Source of the DNA: Agrococcus sp. KRD186
Lineage (GTDB): Bacteria; Actinomycetota; Actinomycetes; Actinomycetales; Microbacteriaceae
DNA: 64,000 bases
Direction: 5' to 3'
Assembly: GCF_017168255.1 (NCBI RefSeq)
Contig: NZ_JABFAP010000001.1
Location: 2,982,904-3,046,903, forward strand
Shown here piece after piece: positions 20,274-29,187 of the stretch (positions are counted from its first letter, which is position 1; each line of letters begins with the position of its first letter). Both the position numbers and the translations under genes were made by a program. A model generated the notes under the pieces. That model saw only the letters and a program-made list of their open reading frames with translations. It made no database searches and was not told where the DNA came from.

Positions 20274-20612
20274 TCAGCCTTCGTCGTCGCGGATTGCCCT
20301 GATCGCGGCTGCCTCTCGCGGGAGGTCGACCTCCAGCGTGCGCCAGAGGACGTCGTAGTCGATCACCGCGTATTCGTGCGCGACGAGGTTGCGGAGGTCC
20401 TTCATCTGCCTCCAGCGCACGGCGGGGTGCGCGGCGGTGAACCAATCGCCGAGACGGGCGACGGCGGCACCGATGCGGATGAAGACCGCCTCGGCCGCCA
20501 GCTGCACGAGCTCGTCGTCGTCGAAGCGCGCTCTTCCCAATTCGACGATGCGCGCCCCGGTCGCCGCGAACTCGAGCAGGTCGTCGAGCGATTCCCGGAT
20601 GCGTGCGTCCAT
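20274..20612 (-). CDS. HepT-like (DUF86) toxin, HEPN family
   Basis: 112 aa. Small helical HEPN protein with the RX4-6HXY RNase signature as RNLVAHEY near residue 75, the active site of HepT toxins. The start overlaps the antitoxin stop by one base (TGATG); a GTG three bases earlier is an alternative. Partner of the HTH-MNT gene directly upstream. In studied MNT/HepT pairs the nucleotidyltransferase antitoxin neutralises HepT by polyadenylylating it near this motif. Confidence 0.85.
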   Translation of the reverse strand: MDARIRESLDDLLEFAATGARIVELGRARFDDDELVQLAAEAVFIRIGAAVARLGDWFTAAHPAVRWRQMKDLRNLVAHEYAVIDYDVLWRTLEVDLPREAAAIRAIRDDEG

Positions 20613-21064
20613 CACAGCGGCACCGCCTCCTCGCGGATGCGCGCATGCTTGGGACGCAGACCGCCTTCGCTGACGACATCGACCTCGACGCCCAGCAGAT
20701 CCTCGAGGTCGTGCCCGAGGCCCACGATGTCGAACAGCGAGGCGCTGGCATCGAATGCGACGAGCAGATCCAGGTCGCTGCCGGGGCGGTCGGTGCCGCG
20801 GGCGACCGAGCCGAAGACCCGTGCGCTGCTGGCATGGTGCTCGCGCAGGAGCTCCTCGACTGCGGATCGCTGCTCGGCGAGAACGACGCTGGGGCGAGGT
20901 CTGGCCGCTGATGCGAGACGCTGCAGCATCGCCGGCGACGGGCGCCTGGCGTCGCGCTCGTAGGCCGCGATGTTGGGCTGCGCGACGCCTGAGCGCTCTG
21001 CCAGCTGTCGCTGCGTGAGGCCCGCGCGCTCGCGGATCAGCCGCACCTGCGCCTGCTCACCCAT
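20612..21064 (-). CDS. HTH-MNT fusion antitoxin (XRE helix-turn-helix plus minimal nucleotidyltransferase)
   Basis: 150 aa. Residues 5-58 form an XRE-type helix-turn-helix (RERAGLTQRQLAERSGVAQPNIAAYE). From about 68 the minimal nucleotidyltransferase domain carries GS-x10-DxD as GSVARGTDRPGSDLDLLV plus a later acidic residue (VEVDVV). It is the antitoxin and probable autorepressor of the HepT gene it overlaps. A perfect inverted repeat lies 13 bp before its ATG. The start at 21064 is chosen over a longer frame because it gives a clean HTH N-terminus with a GGGGAG site upstream. Confidence 0.85.
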   Translation of the reverse strand: MGEQAQVRLIRERAGLTQRQLAERSGVAQPNIAAYERDARRPSPAMLQRLASAARPRPSVVLAEQRSAVEELLREHHASSARVFGSVARGTDRPGSDLDLLVAFDASASLFDIVGLGHDLEDLLGVEVDVVSEGGLRPKHARIREEAVPL

Positions 21065-21076
21065 GCCGACTCCCCT

Positions 21077-21095
21077 CGATATCGCGATGATATCG
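21077..21095. promoter_or_regulatory. Operator of the HTH-MNT/HepT module
   Basis: CGATATC, 5-nt spacer, GATATCG: a perfect 7-bp inverted repeat at 13-31 bp before the antitoxin start, the expected place for autoregulation by the HTH domain. Confidence 0.7.
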
Positions 21096-21157
21096 GGAAG
21101 CGCGTGCGTCGGCGGCTGGAAATCCACAGGTGCAGATCCCGCAACGGACGGCCAGAC

Positions 21158-21730
21158 CTACAGCATGCGCTCCCAGCGCACCTCGCCGTCCTCGCTGCGG
21201 TCGGTGCGAGACAGCCCGAGCCGAGCGGCCACCCGCATCGATGCCTCGTGCTGCGGATGCACGTGGGCGATCACCGTGCGCACGTGCTGCGCGGCGAGCC
21301 ACTCGATCATCGCTGCGGCGGCCTCGACGGCGCAGCCCTGCCCCTGATGCGCGACACCGATGACCCATGCCGCCTCCGCCGTGCGCGCGCCGTCCTCCTC
21401 CTCGACGGTGGCCTGCACGTAGCCGACGGGCGCGCCCGACGGCTGCAGGCGGATGACCCAGTTCAGCCACCGCTCCGCACCGTCGGGCGACTGCCCGACG
21501 ACCTGCGCGGTGTAGCGCCGCCGCAGCTGTGCGACGCTCGGCGGCTCCCCGCCCGTGTACTCGTACAGGGCGGCGTCGTGGAGCACCCGCACCATCGCAT
21601 CCGCATCATCGACGTGCAGCGGGTCGAGCATCAGCCGCGCGGTGCGCAGCCGTTCGATGCGCGGCCACCTCGCCGAGGGAATGAGGGATCCGTGCGCCAG
21701 TGATGCGTCACTCCTGCAGCAATCCGTCAT
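21158..21730 (-). CDS. GNAT-family N-acetyltransferase
   Basis: 190 aa. It resembles RimJ/RimL-type acetyltransferases: the N-terminal strand is LRTARLMLDPL, the central part has WVIRLQPSGAPVGYVQ, and the acetyl-CoA-binding region is VIGVAHQGQGCAVEAAAAMIEWL (motif A, Q/RxxGxG/A) followed by VIAHVHPQHEASMRVAARLGL. The substrate is unknown. Conserved sequence starts near residue 27, so the true start may be inside; the ATG at 21730 is the only clear ATG. Confidence 0.82.
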   Translation of the reverse strand: MTDCCRSDASLAHGSLIPSARWPRIERLRTARLMLDPLHVDDADAMVRVLHDAALYEYTGGEPPSVAQLRRRYTAQVVGQSPDGAERWLNWVIRLQPSGAPVGYVQATVEEEDGARTAEAAWVIGVAHQGQGCAVEAAAAMIEWLAAQHVRTVIAHVHPQHEASMRVAARLGLSRTDRSEDGEVRWERML

Positions 21731-21764
21731 TCGCGCGCAATCGCCGGCGGCGTCGGCAGGCCGC

Positions 21765-22907
<1,143 letters not shown>

Positions 22908-22965
22908 TGAGCGCAGGACAATAAGGTGGGGGCATCCGGATGCGTGACAAGAGGGAGAGCTGCGG

Positions 22966-23637
22966 GTGACCGATCTCGTCGACACGACTGAGATGTACCT
23001 CCGCACGATCCTCGATCTCGAGGAGGAGGGCATCGTCCCTCTGCGCGCCCGCATCTCGGAGCGGTTGAACCACTCCGGCCCCACCGTCTCGCAGACGATC
23101 GCCCGCATGGAGCGCGACGGCCTCGTGGTGGTCGCCGCCGACCGGCACCTCGAGCTGACCGACGAGGGCCGCGCGCTCGCGACCCGCGTGCTGCGCAAGC
23201 ACCGGCTGGCCGAGCGGCTGCTGGCCGATGTGATCGGGCTCGACTGGAGCCTGGTGCACGACGAGGCCTGCCGCTGGGAGCACGTGATGAGCGAGCAGGT
23301 CGAGCGCCGGCTGCTGGCCCTGCTCGGCAACCCGACTGAGTCGCCCTACGGCACGCCCATCCCTGGGCTGGAGGAGCTGGGGCTGGCGCCGGCCGCGCCC
23401 TTCCTCGAAGGCGTCGTGCCGGCGACGGATGTCCGGGGCGAGTCGGTCGTGCGGCGCCTGGGGGAGCCGATCCAGTTCGACGTCGAGGGGCTGGCAGAGC
23501 TCCAGGCCGCGGGCGTCCTGCCGGGCGCGCGGGTGGTGGTGACCGAGGCCGCGGGCCGTATCCGTCTCGCCGTCGTCGGCGGCGCGGCGATCGACCTCCC
23601 GATCGAGCTCGCGCAGCACGTCTACCTCGAGGCCTGA
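22966..23637 (+). CDS. dtxR: Iron-dependent transcriptional repressor, DtxR/IdeR family
   Basis: 223 aa. The first 115 residues align without gaps to Corynebacterium DtxR as I remember it, so the metal ligands keep their numbers: Met10, Cys102, Glu105, His106 (primary site) and His79, Glu83, His98 (ancillary site; EACRWEHVM and KHRLAERLL visible). The Cys points to Fe(II) rather than Mn(II) sensing. Helix-turn-helix is at 27-50 and an SH3-like domain at the C-terminus. GGGAGAG precedes the GTG start. It should repress iron uptake when iron is sufficient. No DtxR box is visible in its own promoter. Confidence 0.94.
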   Translation: MTDLVDTTEMYLRTILDLEEEGIVPLRARISERLNHSGPTVSQTIARMERDGLVVVAADRHLELTDEGRALATRVLRKHRLAERLLADVIGLDWSLVHDEACRWEHVMSEQVERRLLALLGNPTESPYGTPIPGLEELGLAPAAPFLEGVVPATDVRGESVVRRLGEPIQFDVEGLAELQAAGVLPGARVVVTEAAGRIRLAVVGGAAIDLPIELAQHVYLEA

Positions 23638-23701
23638 GGCCGCCCGCGTTCAGGATCCGCTCAGGGAGCGTGCAGGCTCGCCGATACCGTGCCTGTCGAT
23701 T

Positions 23702-23729
23702 GTGACGAATTGGTAACGGTCGGGTAGTG
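23702..23729 (+). promoter_or_regulatory. Phased GTAACG-type array (MtrA-like site), NlpC/P60 gene 1
   Basis: GTGACG, GTAACG and GTAGTG start at 23702, 23713 and 23724, exactly 11 bp apart. One-turn direct repeats of this type suit an OmpR-family regulator, and MtrA, which controls wall hydrolases, is the obvious candidate. Confidence 0.55.
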
Positions 23730-23796
23730 TCGCCGGGTCAGCCCCGCACGCAGCCGTGTGGGGAACTGCACGAAATGTCCTGGGGGATCACCGATT

Positions 23797-24576
23797 GTGA
23801 AGCAGCACACCACGACCGTCGCGGTCGCGAACGACCCTGCTCGCACCATGCCAGGCACCGTGCGCCGCGGCGCCAAGAGTCTCGGCGTCGTCAGCATCGC
23901 CGCGGCGCTCGTCGGCGCCCTGTCGCTGCCGGCCGCCGCGTTCTCGCAGCAGGGCCCGGCGTTCTCGCAGCAGCAGCTCGCCAGCATCATCGCCGAGAAC
24001 TCGCAGACCGTCACGGTCGCCGCCGACGCCCGCGTCGAGGCGATCGGGCGCGACGGCATGTCGGGCACCACCCCCGCAGAGCTCGAAGAGCTCCGCGCGG
24101 CAGCGCAGGAGGCAGAGGAGGCCCGCCAGGCCGAGCTCGCCGAGGCGCGGGAGGCCGCCGCCGCGAACGCATCCGGCTCATCCTCGGCTTCGGGCGCAGC
24201 GGCCGCGGCGACCGTGAGCATCCCGGCGAACAGCGGCATCGTCGCCATCGCGCAGTCGCAGCTCGGCGTCCCGTACGTCTGGGGCGGCTCGAGCCCGGCC
24301 ACTGGATTCGACTGCTCAGGCTTCACGATGTGGGTCTACGGCCAGGCCGGCCACTACCTCCCGCACGCGTCGAACGCGCAGGCGGGCTACGGCACGCCCG
24401 TGCCGGCCTCGCAGGTCGCCGCGGGTGACCTGCTGGTGTGGGACGGGCACGTCGCTGTCTACGCGGGCGGCAACCAGATCATCCACTCCGCAACGAGCGG
24501 CAAGCCCGTCAAGTACTCGAACTACGCGGCGATGCTCGCCGCGTTCGGCACCCCCGAGGTGCGCCGGTTCGGCTGA
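23797..24576 (+). CDS. Secreted NlpC/P60 peptidoglycan endopeptidase
   Basis: 259 aa. A long basic N-region and hydrophobic helix (about 27-50) form a Sec signal ending near PAAAF. A helical, Ala/Glu-rich segment follows (about 65-130, TTPAELEELRAAAQEAEEAR). The C-terminal NlpC/P60 domain (about 148-259) has the catalytic Cys in FDCSGFTMW, the His in DGHVAVY and the third residue in IIHSA. It cleaves wall stem peptides outside the cell. The GTG at 23797 is 11 nt after a GGGGGA site. The next gene is a paralogue with the same signal and linker and a related promoter array. Confidence 0.92.
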   Translation: MKQHTTTVAVANDPARTMPGTVRRGAKSLGVVSIAAALVGALSLPAAAFSQQGPAFSQQQLASIIAENSQTVTVAADARVEAIGRDGMSGTTPAELEELRAAAQEAEEARQAELAEAREAAAANASGSSSASGAAAAATVSIPANSGIVAIAQSQLGVPYVWGGSSPATGFDCSGFTMWVYGQAGHYLPHASNAQAGYGTPVPASQVAAGDLLVWDGHVAVYAGGNQIIHSATSGKPVKYSNYAAMLAAFGTPEVRRFG

Positions 24577-24589
24577 ACCTGCGAGCCTG

Positions 24590-24617
24590 ATGACAAATCG
24601 GTAACGATTTGGTAACG
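24590..24617 (+). promoter_or_regulatory. Phased GTAACG-type array (MtrA-like site), NlpC/P60 gene 2
   Basis: ATGACA, GTAACG and GTAACG start at 24590, 24601 and 24612, 11 bp apart, matching the array before the neighbouring paralogue. Confidence 0.6.
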
Positions 24618-24676
24618 TATGTCGATGTGTCGCCCAGCGGCGCGTCTACGCAACGAGAGTTTTGGAGCATCAACCT

Positions 24677-25447
24677 GTGACGACTTCTACCGAGTTGACC
24701 GGCACCGAGCCCGGCAAGAAGCGCTTCGACCGCGCTTCGGTCGTGCGTGGCGCCCGTCGCGTCGGCGTGATCGCCGTTGCGGCCGCCCTTGCCACCCCGC
24801 TCGCGCTGCCGGCCTTCGCCTCCAGCTCTGACACGGGCTCGCAGGAGTCGCTGTCGACGCTCGTCGCCCGCGATGCGCAGCAGGTCTCCGGTGTGGTGAC
24901 CGCCGGCGAGAGCACGCTGGCCGATGTCCGCCTCGAGGTGGAGGCCACGACCCCCGCAGAGCTCGAGCAGATCCGAGCAGAGCTCGAGGCAGCCGCTGAG
25001 GCCGAGCGCGAAGAGCAGGCGCAGGCGCAGGCACAGGCTGCCGCAGCTGCCAGCTCCAGCTCCAGCGGCTCGTCGACCTCTGGCTCCTCGGCGGCGGCAT
25101 CCAGCTCGGCGCCTGCCGGCGCATCCGGCAGCGTCATCGCCAACGCCGCGCTCGCGCAGGTCGGCGTGGCGCAGGACTGCACCGCGCTCGTGGCCCGCGC
25201 GATCGCAGCTGCTGGCCTGACGTACACGGGCATGGTGAACCTTTCGAGCCTCGGCCCCGTGATCCCCCGCTCGGCGGCGTCGCCCGGCGACATCATCTAC
25301 TACGCGAACGGCGGCACCGGCAGCCCGCACATCGGCATCTACATCGGCGGCGGCAGCGCGGTGCACGGAGGCTGGTCGGGCTACAACACGGTGGTCGCGG
25401 GTGTCGACATCGGCGGCTCCACCCCGGTGTTCTACGACATCACGTGA
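24677..25447 (+). CDS. Secreted NlpC/P60-like protein, paralogue of the upstream gene
   Basis: 256 aa. Same layout as its neighbour: long basic N-region, transmembrane signal ending PAFA, the shared TTPAELEQIRAELEAA helix, and then a Ser/Ala linker. The catalytic domain starts near residue 145: the Cys is in AQDCTALVARA instead of the usual DCSG, and the His is in SPHIGIYIGGG. The changed Cys context makes activity or specificity uncertain. I chose GTG 24677 with GGAG upstream, as in the paralogue; TTG 24662 is possible. It has its own promoter array and a strong terminator. Confidence 0.85.
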   Translation: MTTSTELTGTEPGKKRFDRASVVRGARRVGVIAVAAALATPLALPAFASSSDTGSQESLSTLVARDAQQVSGVVTAGESTLADVRLEVEATTPAELEQIRAELEAAAEAEREEQAQAQAQAAAAASSSSSGSSTSGSSAAASSSAPAGASGSVIANAALAQVGVAQDCTALVARAIAAAGLTYTGMVNLSSLGPVIPRSAASPGDIIYYANGGTGSPHIGIYIGGGSAVHGGWSGYNTVVAGVDIGGSTPVFYDIT

Positions 25448-25464
25448 GCTGAACCCCCGCGCTG

Positions 25465-25495
25465 AGCGCCCGTCCCCGCACCGGGGGCGGGCGCT
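25465..25495 (+). terminator. Strong hairpin terminator after NlpC/P60 gene 2
   Basis: A 14-bp stem (AGCGCCCGTCCCCG with its complement, one G-T pair) and a 3-nt loop, 18 bp after the stop. Confidence 0.85.
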
Positions 25496-25531
25496 TCGCA
25501 CGTGCGGCCCGCGTTAGACTCGTCGGGCACT

Positions 25532-25606
25532 GCCTCTGTAGCTCAATGGAAGAGCATCTCCGTCCTAAGGAGCTGGTTGGGGGTTCGAATCCCTCCAGGG
25601 GCACCA
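25532..25606 (+). tRNA. tRNA-Arg (anticodon CCT)
   Basis: Acceptor GCCTCTG pairs with CAGGGGC; the D-arm has AATGGAA, the anticodon loop is GTCCTAA with CCT at 25564-25566, and the T-arm contains TTCGAAT. The terminal CCA is encoded. TTAGACT about 12 nt upstream is a plausible -10 region. Confidence 0.95.
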
Positions 25607-25619
25607 ACGCTCTGGCCGA

Positions 25620-25961
25620 TCACGACTCCGGGTCGAACATGAACTCGCGCACCTCCTGCGCGCACCGGCAGCCCTCCGTGATCCTCGCGGCCCACGCCAT
25701 CGCTGCGTCGCGGTCGGGCAGCTCGAGCACCGCGAAGCCGCCAGTGAGCTCCTTCGTCTGCGGATAGGTGCCCTCGGTCACGGTGCCGTCGCCGGCGACC
25801 ATCACGGGCGGCACGCCCTCGTCGATGCCGCCGCCGAACACCCACACGCCGGCCGCCTTGGCCTCCCGCACGACCTCGTGGGACGCATCCGACACCGCTT
25901 GCATCTCGGCGTCGGGCACCTGCATCGCGGGGGCGGGGAACGAGATCAGGTACTTGGTCAT
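25620..25961 (-). CDS. YCII-related (dimeric alpha-beta barrel) protein
   Basis: 113 aa. It has a ferredoxin-like alpha-beta fold pattern: MTKYLISFPAP, then GVWVFGGGIDE, then GGFAVLELPDRDAAMAWAARI. The family often sits with ECF sigma factors in actinobacteria, but none is here. Function is unknown. AGGAAG lies 9 nt before the ATG. The stop is 13 bp beyond the tRNA-Arg end, on the opposite strand. Confidence 0.85.
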   Translation of the reverse strand: MTKYLISFPAPAMQVPDAEMQAVSDASHEVVREAKAAGVWVFGGGIDEGVPPVMVAGDGTVTEGTYPQTKELTGGFAVLELPDRDAAMAWAARITEGCRCAQEVREFMFDPES

Positions 25962-25997
25962 GGCGGCGATCTTCCTCCGTCGCGGGCGCGAGCGGAA

Positions 25998-26003
25998 TAC
26001 CCT
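25998..26003 (+). promoter_or_regulatory. -10 box, leaderless type, DUF4287 gene
   Basis: TACCCT ends 6 nt before the ATG at 26010. Confidence 0.45.
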
Positions 26004-26009
26004 GTGCCC

Positions 26010-26300
26010 ATGTCGTTCCAGGCGTACCTCGACGCGATCGAGGACAAGACCGGGCTCACGCCACGCGCGCTCGTCGAGCAGGCCAAGGCGCGCGGCTTCG
26101 ACGATCACAAGGTGAAGGCCGGCGAGATCCTCGCCTGGCTGCAGGCCGACTACGACCTCGGTCGCGGGCACGGCATGGCGCTCGTGCACGTCATCAGGAA
26201 GGGCCCGCAGATCGACGCGAAGCACGTCGGCTCGACCGGCTCGCACCGCGACGAGAGCGACACGCTCTGGCTCGATGGCAAGGCCACGAAGCCCAACTGA
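26010..26300 (+). CDS. DUF4287 domain protein
   Basis: 96 aa. The diagnostic pattern is SFQAYLDAIEDKTGLTPRALVEQAKARGF followed by KAGEILAWLQADYDLGRGHGMALVHVI. It is a small helical cytoplasmic protein without known function. The usual length is 60-75 residues, so the last 20 (SHRDESDTLWLDGKA) are an extension. It diverges from the YCII gene. Confidence 0.85.
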   Translation: MSFQAYLDAIEDKTGLTPRALVEQAKARGFDDHKVKAGEILAWLQADYDLGRGHGMALVHVIRKGPQIDAKHVGSTGSHRDESDTLWLDGKATKPN

Positions 26301-26343
26301 CCCTGCGCGGCGACAGCTTGCGGCCGCCGCCCAGGCGAAGGGG

Positions 26344-26763
26344 TCAGCCTTCGCGACGCGGACGGATGCCGAGGCGGTCGACGAGCGCTCCCGTGCACGC
26401 GTCCTCGACGTAGTCGAGCCCTGCCGAGCTGGCGATCTCGGCCGCCTCGGCCGAGACGATGCCCAGCTGCAGCCAGAGCGCCGGCGCACCGATCTCGACC
26501 GCCTGCCGGGCGATGCCCGGCGTCTCCGCCGCGGGGCGGAAGACGTCGACGAGGTCGACCGGCACGGGGATCTCGGCGAGCGTGGGGTAGGCGCGCTGGC
26601 CGAGGATCTCGGTCGCCGTGGGGTGCACGGGGATGACGGTGAAGCCCGCCTCGATCAGGATCGCCGGGATGCGGTGGGCCGCCTTCGCGGGGTGCGTGGA
26701 GGCGCCGACGACGGCGATCGTAGGGGAGCGCTCGAGCAGCGCACGCAGCTCGGTCTCGTTCAT
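26344..26763 (-). CDS. CoA-binding domain protein (YccU-like)
   Basis: 139 aa. Single Rossmann-type CoA_binding domain: TIAVVGASTHPAKAAHRIPAIL at the N-terminus (nucleotide loop), then VIPVHPTATEILGQRAYPTL and LWLQLGIVSAEAAEIA. It is related to the CoA-binding part of succinyl-CoA synthetase but has no catalytic domain. Its ATG overlaps the MFS-transporter stop (ATGA), so it is the second gene of that operon. Function is unknown. Confidence 0.88.
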   Translation of the reverse strand: MNETELRALLERSPTIAVVGASTHPAKAAHRIPAILIEAGFTVIPVHPTATEILGQRAYPTLAEIPVPVDLVDVFRPAAETPGIARQAVEIGAPALWLQLGIVSAEAAEIASSAGLDYVEDACTGALVDRLGIRPRREG

Positions 26764-28262
26764 GCTGGCACCTCCTGGTCGGCCGGTTTGCGGATGAAGA
26801 AGGCGAGCACGACCGCCGCGAGCGAGATCATCGCCGCGACGAGGAAGGCCATTCGCGCACCGGGGGCACCGGCCACGGCGATCGACAACCCGGAGGCCTC
26901 TCCCGCGTGCAAGACGCTCGAGTACAGCCCGATGAGGATCGCGACACCGGCAGCGCCCGCGACCTGCTGCAGGGTGTTGAGCACGGCGGAGCCGTGCGAG
27001 TAGAGGCGGCGCTGGAGGGATCCGAGCGAGGCTGAGAACAGCGGCGTGAACGACATCGACATGCCGACAGACATCGCCGTCTGCGCGAGCGCCAGCACCA
27101 CGGCGGGGGTGGTCTCGCCGACGGTGGAGTAGAAGAACAGCACGCCGGCGACGAGCAGCGTGCCGGGCACCAGCAGCACTCGCGGCCCCTTGGCGTCATA
27201 GATGCGACCCATGACCGGGCCCAGCAGCCCCATGAGCACCGAGCCCGGCAGCAGGATGAGGCCGGCCTGCAGCGGGTCGAGGCCGACGACGTTCTGCAGA
27301 TAGAGCGGCAGCAGCGTGAGGGTGCCGAACATCGCCATCGAGATGATCGACATGATGACGACCGAGACGGTGAAGTTGCGCGAGCGGAAGACGCGGAGGT
27401 CGAGCAGTGCGCCCTCCCGTCGCTGCAGCCTGAGCTGGCGCCAGACGAACAGCACCAGCATCACCAGGCCGGCGACGAGCGCGATGCTGCCGAGCGCGAC
27501 CGGCGAGAGCGCCGATGCCCCGGCTCCGCCCTCCCCGCCCTGGCCGCTGCCCAGCTGGCTCAGGCCGAAGACGATGCCGCCGAAGGCGAGTGCCGAGAGG
27601 ATGACCGAGGGCACGTCGAGCGGCGGCTTGCTCGTCTCACCCAGGTTCGTCAGCCACTTCGCGCCGACGAAGAGCGCGATGAGCGCGATCGGCAGCACGA
27701 TCGCGAACGTCCAGCGCCAGTTGAGCAGCTCGAGCACCGCGCCCGACAGCGTCGGGCCGATGGCGGGCGCGAGCGACATCACGAGGCCGACGAGCCCCAT
27801 CGTGCGGCCGCGCGAGTGCGCCGGCACCACGTTCATGATCGTGGTCATCAGCAGCGGCATCATGATGCCCGTGCCTGCGGCCTGGATGACGCGGCCCAGC
27901 AGCAGCGCGGCGAAGCCGGGCGCGACGAGGCACACGAGCGTGCCGATCGAGAAGAGCGTCATCGCGGCGATGAAGATCTGCCGCGTGGTGAAGCGCTGCA
28001 GCAGGAAGCCCGTGGTGGGGATGACGACGGCCATCGTGAGCATGAACGCGCTCGTCAGCCACTGCCCGAGCTCGGGCGCGAGACCGAGATCCTCGTTGAG
28101 CGCCGGGATGGCGATGCCCATCGTCGTCTCGTTCAGGATCGCGACGAAGGCCGCGACGAGCAACAGCCAGATCACCCGCATCCCGCGGGGATCGATCTCC
28201 GCAGGCTGGTGCTGCGGTTGGGGGCGCTGCGTGGGCACCGCGCCGGTGGCTGTAGACGTCAT
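26760..28262 (-). CDS. MFS drug-efflux-type transporter (DHA2 family, 14 helices)
   Basis: 500 aa, about 14 predicted transmembrane helices. Motif C-like GLVMSLAPAIGPTLSG, FILNETTMGIAIPAL-like helix 1 and WRWTFAI in helix 6 are typical of the EmrB/QacA DHA2 family. A Gly-rich loop interrupts the middle. Expected to export toxic compounds using the proton gradient; the substrate is unknown. It diverges from a TetR gene 270 bp away. The perfect operator is next to the TetR start, so control of this gene by that regulator is plausible but not shown. Confidence 0.9.
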   Translation of the reverse strand: MTSTATGAVPTQRPQPQHQPAEIDPRGMRVIWLLLVAAFVAILNETTMGIAIPALNEDLGLAPELGQWLTSAFMLTMAVVIPTTGFLLQRFTTRQIFIAAMTLFSIGTLVCLVAPGFAALLLGRVIQAAGTGIMMPLLMTTIMNVVPAHSRGRTMGLVGLVMSLAPAIGPTLSGAVLELLNWRWTFAIVLPIALIALFVGAKWLTNLGETSKPPLDVPSVILSALAFGGIVFGLSQLGSGQGGEGGAGASALSPVALGSIALVAGLVMLVLFVWRQLRLQRREGALLDLRVFRSRNFTVSVVIMSIISMAMFGTLTLLPLYLQNVVGLDPLQAGLILLPGSVLMGLLGPVMGRIYDAKGPRVLLVPGTLLVAGVLFFYSTVGETTPAVVLALAQTAMSVGMSMSFTPLFSASLGSLQRRLYSHGSAVLNTLQQVAGAAGVAILIGLYSSVLHAGEASGLSIAVAGAPGARMAFLVAAMISLAAVVLAFFIRKPADQEVPA

Positions 28263-28491
28263 GGGGCTCCGGATGTGAAGAGGGGCGGATGCCTCGGGTC
28301 GCGTGTGCAAACGAGCCACGGGCAGAGAATCCACGCTATCGGCCATTCCTCGCCATCGATCCGCCTGCGGGCAGAGTTCATCGGCCCGACACCACGCTGT
28401 CAGAGAACAGCGAGCCGCGACGCCGCCGTCGATCGCGAACCGCAGGGGAGATCCTCGCCGGGCGGCACGATGACCACGGCCTGGGTCGTCA

Positions 28492-28518
28492 CCAGTGTGG
28501 CAGTTTCTGCCACACTGG
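28492..28518. promoter_or_regulatory. TetR-type operator
   Basis: CCAGTGTGGCAG, TTT, CTGCCACACTGG: a perfect 12-bp inverted repeat ending 3 bp before the -10 box of the TetR gene. Confidence 0.85.
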
Positions 28519-28520
28519 CC

Positions 28521-28526
28521 TAGCAT
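28521..28526 (+). promoter_or_regulatory. -10 box, leaderless type, TetR gene
   Basis: TAGCAT ends 6 nt before the ATG at 28533 and is directly downstream of the operator. Confidence 0.5.
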
Positions 28527-28532
28527 GAAGCC

Positions 28533-29114
28533 ATGGAGCGAAACAGTGGACTCAGCGCGCTCGAGGCGTCGCGTCTGCGGGCTTCGGAGCGCTGCTGCGA
28601 GCTGTTCATGGCGCGCGGCACCACGGAGCTCACAGTCGCCGAGATCACCGCGGTCATCGATGTGCCGCCCCGCACCTTCCATCGCTACTTCCCGAGCAAG
28701 GCAGAGTGCGTCGCACCGTTGTTCGACTGGATCACGAGGCGGTTCGACGAGCCCATCGTGAGTGCACCGGCGGAGCTGCCGATCGCCGAGCTGCTTCGAG
28801 CGGCCTATCGCGCTGGTCTGGGCGGAGAAGCCGCGACCCGTACCCGCACGCTCTTCCCGCTCGTCTTCCAGGACGACGCGATGTGGTCGGTGTTCCTGCG
28901 CAAGGTGCACGCCGGCGAGCGCGCGCTCGGTCCGGCGCTCGCGCCCCGGCTCGGGCTCGACCCCGAGAGCATCGCCGCGCGAACGGCGGCCGCTGCGGTC
29001 GCGAGTGCCACCCGGCTCGCCCTCGAGGCGATGGTGACGCGGGGTGCCGAGCCGGAGGAGACCTACATGGAGATCGTCGACGCATTCGCGTCGGGTGCCT
29101 TCCGTCGAGGTTGA
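28533..29114 (+). CDS. TetR-family transcriptional regulator
   Basis: 193 aa. The N-terminal helix-turn-helix (about residues 12-58) reads LFMARGTTELTVAEITAVIDVPPRTFHRYFPSKAECV, which is typical; the rest is the ligand-binding helical domain. The perfect palindrome over its own promoter implies autorepression. The SDR gene 73 bp downstream on the same strand is a likely target or partner, and the divergent MFS pump a possible one. Confidence 0.9.
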   Translation: MERNSGLSALEASRLRASERCCELFMARGTTELTVAEITAVIDVPPRTFHRYFPSKAECVAPLFDWITRRFDEPIVSAPAELPIAELLRAAYRAGLGGEAATRTRTLFPLVFQDDAMWSVFLRKVHAGERALGPALAPRLGLDPESIAARTAAAAVASATRLALEAMVTRGAEPEETYMEIVDAFASGAFRRG

Positions 29115-29187
29115 CGGGTGATACCCCGGGGCTCGGCCCCACCGGGGGCGCAAGGCAATCCGGGGTCGTGAGTGAGAGGAATCGAAA

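Noticed and set aside
23638..23796. c-di-AMP (ydaO) riboswitch before the NlpC/P60 gene, as in some actinobacteria
   Set aside because: The conserved riboswitch core sequences are not visible; the GTAACG array is the only clear signal.
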